DNA of 24,932 nucleotides from CAZLWA01 sp964563165 (GTDB taxonomy: Bacteria > CLD3 > SB21), in assembly GCA_964563165.1 (NCBI GenBank), contig CAZLWA010000020.1, positions 1 to 24,932 of the forward strand, given 5' to 3'. The translations under genes were made by a program, and so were the position numbers. This document shows positions 22,331-24,932 of the stretch, piece by piece. Each line of letters opens with the position of its first letter. Positions within the stretch are counted from its first letter, which is position 1. The notes under the pieces were generated by a model, which searched no databases, was not told where the DNA came from, and saw only the letters and a list, made by a program, of their open reading frames with translations.

Positions 22331-23137
22331 ATGGAAACGTCAGAAAAGATCAAAGAACTTGTCAAAGAAAAATACGGCGCGATCGCCCACCAATCGAAAT
22401 CGATAAATGAATCGTCGTGCTGCGGTTCGTCGTGCGGCTGTACGACCATCGACTCTGCCGTTATGGCCGACGATTATTCCAAACTCGAAGGCTACAATCC
22501 CGATGCGGATCTGGGACTGGGCTGCGGAATTCCGACGGCCTTCGCAGATATTCAGGAAGGCAATACCGTCGTCGATCTGGGGTCAGGCGCAGGCAACGAT
22601 GCGTTCGTTGCACGCAAATTGGTCGGATCGAAAGGCAAAGTCATTGGTATTGACATGACGGAAGCCATGATCGAAAAAGCCCGGGCAAACAATCAAAAAC
22701 TGGGCTACAGCAATGTTGAATTTCACCTGGGCGATATCGAAAATATGCCCCTGGAAAGCCGCGTGGCCGATGTCGTTGTAAGTAATTGTGTTTTGAATCT
22801 GGTGCCGGATAAAACCAGAGCTTTTTCGGAGATCCACCGTATCTTAAAATCCGGCGGGCACTTCAGCATTTCAGATATCGTCCTTCAGGGTGAACTGCCT
22901 CCGCATATGGCTCAGGCAGCGGCCATGTATACAGGCTGCGTGGCCGGAGCGATGGACAAAAATAAATATCTGGAAATTATTCAACAAGCCGGCTTCAGAA
23001 ATGTCATCGTTGCAAAAGAAAAGAAAATTACCATTCCGGATGAAATTCTTTTGGAGTATCTTAGTCCGCATGAGGTCGACGCATTCAAGTCTTCCGGCAC
23101 GCTCATCCTCAGCGTTACCGTTAATGGAACAAAATAA
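22331..23137 (+). CDS. arsM: arsenite S-adenosylmethionine methyltransferase
   Basis: This 268-residue cytoplasmic enzyme would methylate arsenite with S-adenosylmethionine, giving mono- to trimethylated arsenicals. The SAM site VDLGSGAGND is at 81-90 and the acidic strand end IGIDMT at 105-110. The cysteines known to bind As(III) in ArsM enzymes are present: C65 in LGLGCGIPT, C153 in SNCVLNL and C203 in YTGCVAGAM. The N-terminal region adds a cluster, CCGSSCGC (30-37), before VMADDYSKLEGYNPDADLGLGCG. The length is on the short side for the family. AAGGAG is well spaced before the ATG. It follows the CC-peptide after a repeat-filled gap with no visible new operator. Confidence 0.94.
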   Translation: METSEKIKELVKEKYGAIAHQSKSINESSCCGSSCGCTTIDSAVMADDYSKLEGYNPDADLGLGCGIPTAFADIQEGNTVVDLGSGAGNDAFVARKLVGSKGKVIGIDMTEAMIEKARANNQKLGYSNVEFHLGDIENMPLESRVADVVVSNCVLNLVPDKTRAFSEIHRILKSGGHFSISDIVLQGELPPHMAQAAAMYTGCVAGAMDKNKYLEIIQQAGFRNVIVAKEKKITIPDEILLEYLSPHEVDAFKSSGTLILSVTVNGTK

Positions 23138-23143
23138 GCACCG

Positions 23144-23156
23144 AACCTTCAAGGTT
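23144..23156. repeat. palindrome AACCTT-C-AAGGTT
   Basis: A perfect 6-bp inverted repeat around a single base, directly after arsM. It pairs equally well with a sister copy at 23225-23237, 68 bases further on. Confidence 0.75.
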
Positions 23157-23224
23157 TTAAAAGTGAAATTGATAAGTATAATTAAACCAGACGCTATTTA
23201 AAATGACATTTTATCTCGTTCAGG

Positions 23225-23237
23225 AACCTTGAAGGTT
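23225..23237. repeat. palindrome AACCTT-G-AAGGTT before arsC
   Basis: This is the second copy, with the central base changed from C to G. Its GAAGG part is the only Shine-Dalgarno-like sequence before arsC (ATG at 23246). Pairing within this copy or with 23144-23156 would hide it. Confidence 0.75.
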
Positions 23238-23245
23238 TTGTAATT

Positions 23246-23671
23246 ATGAAGAAAATCCTGATACTCTGTACCGGCAATTCGTGCCGCAGTCAAATGGCGG
23301 AAGGATTTTTGAAATCGTTTGATCCAAATCTGGAAGCTTTCTCTGCAGGCACACACCCCTCTGCCAAAATTCATCCCAAAGCGATTCAAGTGATGCAAGA
23401 AGTCGGTATTGACATCAGCGGCGGTTATCCGAAAAATGTCAACCGGTTTGTAAATCAATCGTTCGACTACGTGATTACCGTATGCGATCACGCGAAGGAA
23501 ACGTGCCCCGTTTTCTCCGGTACCGTGGCGCATCGGCTGCACATAGGATTTGATGATCCGGCTGAAGCGACGGGGACGGAAGAGGAGATCATTTCAGAAT
23601 TTAGAAAAATCCGGGATGAAATTAAGAATAGCTTTTATGAGTTCTATATGAAAGAAGTCAAGGACCGGTAA
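23246..23671 (+). CDS. arsC: arsenate reductase, thioredoxin-coupled (LMW-PTP fold)
   Basis: The 141-residue enzyme would reduce arsenate to arsenite. It has the low-molecular-weight tyrosine phosphatase fold. The P-loop is C8-TGNSC-R14 in LCTGNSCRSQMAEG. The resolving cysteines are C80 and C87 in TVCDHAKETCP, which match the C10, C82 and C89 triad of the Bacillus/Staphylococcus thioredoxin-dependent enzymes. GFDDPAEATGTEEE (about 106-119) carries the catalytic aspartate. The product would feed ArsM in the same operon. A palindrome overlaps the likely ribosome binding site. No arsB or acr3 efflux gene follows; the next gene is on the other strand, 15 bases away. Confidence 0.95.
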   Translation: MKKILILCTGNSCRSQMAEGFLKSFDPNLEAFSAGTHPSAKIHPKAIQVMQEVGIDISGGYPKNVNRFVNQSFDYVITVCDHAKETCPVFSGTVAHRLHIGFDDPAEATGTEEEIISEFRKIRDEIKNSFYEFYMKEVKDR

Positions 23672-23686
23672 CCTGCCCGTTGAATT

Positions 23687-24442
23687 TCAGGAGTCTTTAT
23701 CGATAAAGGGCAGGATCTCTTTTTTCGCCGCTTCCAAATCCTCAAAGGTGTCAATTTCCATACAGCGATACGGGTGCGTATCCAGCATTTCCACAGATTC
23801 GCCCTGCCCGATCAATTCCTGAAAGGAGGCCTCGTAGTACTCATTCTTTCCGTTTTCCCGGTTCATACGCCGGTCCAAAACCTCAAATAATTTTTTGGTG
23901 AATGCCGGGCTGAACTTTTCGATGCCGATGGATTCGCCGTAACAGGCGGAAGGCTCCAGGGTTTTCGCAATGGCCATGATCCGGTTACCGCGTCCGAGCA
24001 TCACTTTCATTTCTTCGGCGCCCAGATGCCCGGAGCGCCGGACCGCCAATACATTCTTATTCGGATCCGTCGCCACGAGGGCGTCCATAATTTTTTGTTC
24101 GAACAAAATATCGCCGTCAAGAAGGATCATCCCCTCGCCCGCAAAACCGCTTCGCGCATGCCACAACGAGTAGCTGTTATTCGTCGTTGCGTACTCTTCA
24201 TTGCAGATATAGGTAACGGTAAGTTTGGGATAGCTGTTTCTGAAAAACGTTTTTATCTGATCTTCGAGATACCCGGTGACCACGACCAGTTCATGGATAC
24301 CGTTGGCCAGGAGCGTATCGACCGAACGGGAAAGGATCGGGCGGCCGTTGATTTCGAGAAGCGATTTGGGTGTGGTATCGGTCAAAGGGCGGAGGCGCGA
24401 ACCCGATCCGGCTAAGAGGTAAACTGCTTTAAACACGCTCAT
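23687..24442 (-). CDS. sugar- or choline-phosphate nucleotidyltransferase
   Basis: The 251-residue product has the nucleotidyltransferase fold. The signature YLLAGSGSRLRPLTDTTPKSLLEI (8-31) holds the G-x-G-x-R and PK residues that bind the nucleotide. LLDGDILF (107-114) has the metal-binding aspartate, and a closing EIDTFEDLEAA follows near 230. It resembles LicC-type phosphocholine cytidylyltransferases and inositol-phosphate cytidylyltransferases. Its start overlaps the stop of the upstream gene by 14 bases, so translation is probably coupled. Since that neighbour looks like a CDP-alcohol phosphatidyltransferase, this enzyme may supply an activated CDP-alcohol for a phospholipid head group or compatible solute. 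The substrate is inferred from context only. Confidence 0.85.
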   Translation of the reverse strand: MSVFKAVYLLAGSGSRLRPLTDTTPKSLLEINGRPILSRSVDTLLANGIHELVVVTGYLEDQIKTFFRNSYPKLTVTYICNEEYATTNNSYSLWHARSGFAGEGMILLDGDILFEQKIMDALVATDPNKNVLAVRRSGHLGAEEMKVMLGRGNRIMAIAKTLEPSACYGESIGIEKFSPAFTKKLFEVLDRRMNRENGKNEYYEASFQELIGQGESVEMLDTHPYRCMEIDTFEDLEAAKKEILPFIDKDS

Positions 24443-24932
24443 GCTGAATGGTTGAAAGTTTTCGGCTGTTCATATTCCGCAGGATTCTGATTTGATAAGG
24501 CCAGACCGCCAGCACCAGCAGATTCGCCAGAACAAGGCTGTAGAAAAAGAAAATCATGATATTGCCGGCCAGCGTGGCCGTCACAAGCACTGTGATATAG
24601 GTCGTCGACCCGATAAAACTCCACAGCCGCAACGCGAGACGGTTGGCAGCAGCGTATTCGCCGGCTTCAAACGACGCGACGAGCTTCCCGTTGCTTTTCA
24701 GCTGCACCTTCGAATACCGAAGGTAGACCCGGATCAACAGCTTCTCAAATCTGCTTCCGCCGGCTTGCTTCAGACGGTCCAGTTCTTCCGAAAATTCTTC
24801 TATTTCTTCTTTAGTGGTATTAGCCTTTTTCAGAGCGTGCGCCATAAACTCGTTGCGGTAATAGTCAAAAAGGATGGAGTGGATCGCCGCACAAATCCCG
24901 GAGGAAACAGCCAGGAGCCACGGATCGTAAGG
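24429..24932 (-). CDS. probable CDP-alcohol phosphatidyltransferase, C-terminal part
   Basis: This frame stays open to the window edge, so the gene begins outside; the ATG at 24845 is internal. The 167 visible residues begin with PYDPWLLAVSSG, a membrane helix and HSILFDYYRNEFMAHAL, then a charged amphipathic stretch (TKEEIEEFSEELDRLKQ) and, near the end, two more hydrophobic helices (TYITVLVTATLAG and MIFFFYSLVLANLLVLAVW). The helix-FDYYRNEF layout is familiar from CDP-alcohol phosphatidyltransferases. The diagnostic motif DG-x2-AR-x8-G-x3-D-x3-D would lie before this fragment, so the family call is an inference. Its stop overlaps the start of the nucleotidyltransferase gene. Confidence 0.6.
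   Translation of the reverse strand, partial: PYDPWLLAVSSGICAAIHSILFDYYRNEFMAHALKKANTTKEEIEEFSEELDRLKQAGGSRFEKLLIRVYLRYSKVQLKSNGKLVASFEAGEYAAANRLALRLWSFIGSTTYITVLVTATLAGNIMIFFFYSLVLANLLVLAVWPYQIRILRNMNSRKLSTIQHERV

Noticed and set aside
23672..23714. Terminator formed by CCTGCCC and GGGCAGG with an inner TTTATCGATAAA
   Set aside because: The arms are placed asymmetrically around the inner palindrome, the loop is long and there is no T-tract; it also lies in the 3' coding end of the nucleotidyltransferase.

Overview
The window looks like a chromosomal segment of a Gram-negative, environmental, mid-GC bacterium. It encodes a class A penicillin-binding protein of the PBP1C type, a lipoprotein with a lipobox, several proteins with signal peptides, and a large Asp-box (BNR) beta-propeller protein of a kind common in the Bacteroidota/Ignavibacteria/FCB-like lineages. 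The lineage call is inference only; there is no rRNA or ribosomal protein here to anchor it. Many genes have good Shine-Dalgarno sites, and sigma70-like -35/-10 boxes with 16-17 bp spacing can be read by eye.

Layout. 1-223: a minus-strand tRNA pair, Gly(GCC) then a truncated tRNA (probably Cys), with a terminator-like hairpin between them. 224-959: a long gene-free stretch with an AT-rich tract (286-480), three evenly spaced pairs of DnaA-box-like sequences (514-643), a GC-richer ORF-like island (665-808) and a promoter. 960-6732: DHH phosphoesterase (+), then on the minus strand a saccharopine dehydrogenase-like oxidoreductase, an RsmB-type rRNA methyltransferase, a small TPR protein and glucose-6-phosphate isomerase. 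6982-10113: a Ste24-type M48 protease and an ABC-F protein (+). 10266-12811 (-): a secreted protein joining a CHAT/caspase-like domain to a CAP/SCP domain, and a membrane protein with a C-terminal SRPBCC domain. 12879-16513: pbpC (+), tail to tail with an APC-family permease (-). 16814-21439: a lipoprotein with a possible glutamine-amidotransferase-like domain (+), a secreted DUF1579-like protein and the 988-residue propeller protein (-).

21533-23671 is a compact arsenic locus: promoter, palindromic operator, ArsR-type repressor, a 48-residue peptide with two vicinal cysteine pairs, ArsM arsenite methyltransferase and a thioredoxin-type ArsC arsenate reductase. ArsC would reduce arsenate to arsenite and ArsM would methylate it; no efflux pump gene is in the window. 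ArsR, the small peptide and ArsM all carry vicinal or CxC cysteines. The last part (23687-24932, -) is a sugar/choline-phosphate nucleotidyltransferase overlapping the 3' end of a probable CDP-alcohol phosphatidyltransferase cut by the window edge.

A recurring theme is that the intergenic gaps are filled with degenerate tandem repeats of strict period 7 or 8 bp (4627-4877, 5221-5331, 8138-8193, 22152-22298). Some run directly into start or stop codons, and near-identical 24-bp inverted copies bracket the small TPR gene. The best candidates for something undescribed are the CC-peptide in the arsenic operon, the origin-like array at 514-643, the CHAT-like/CAP fusion, and the heptamer/octamer repeat system.
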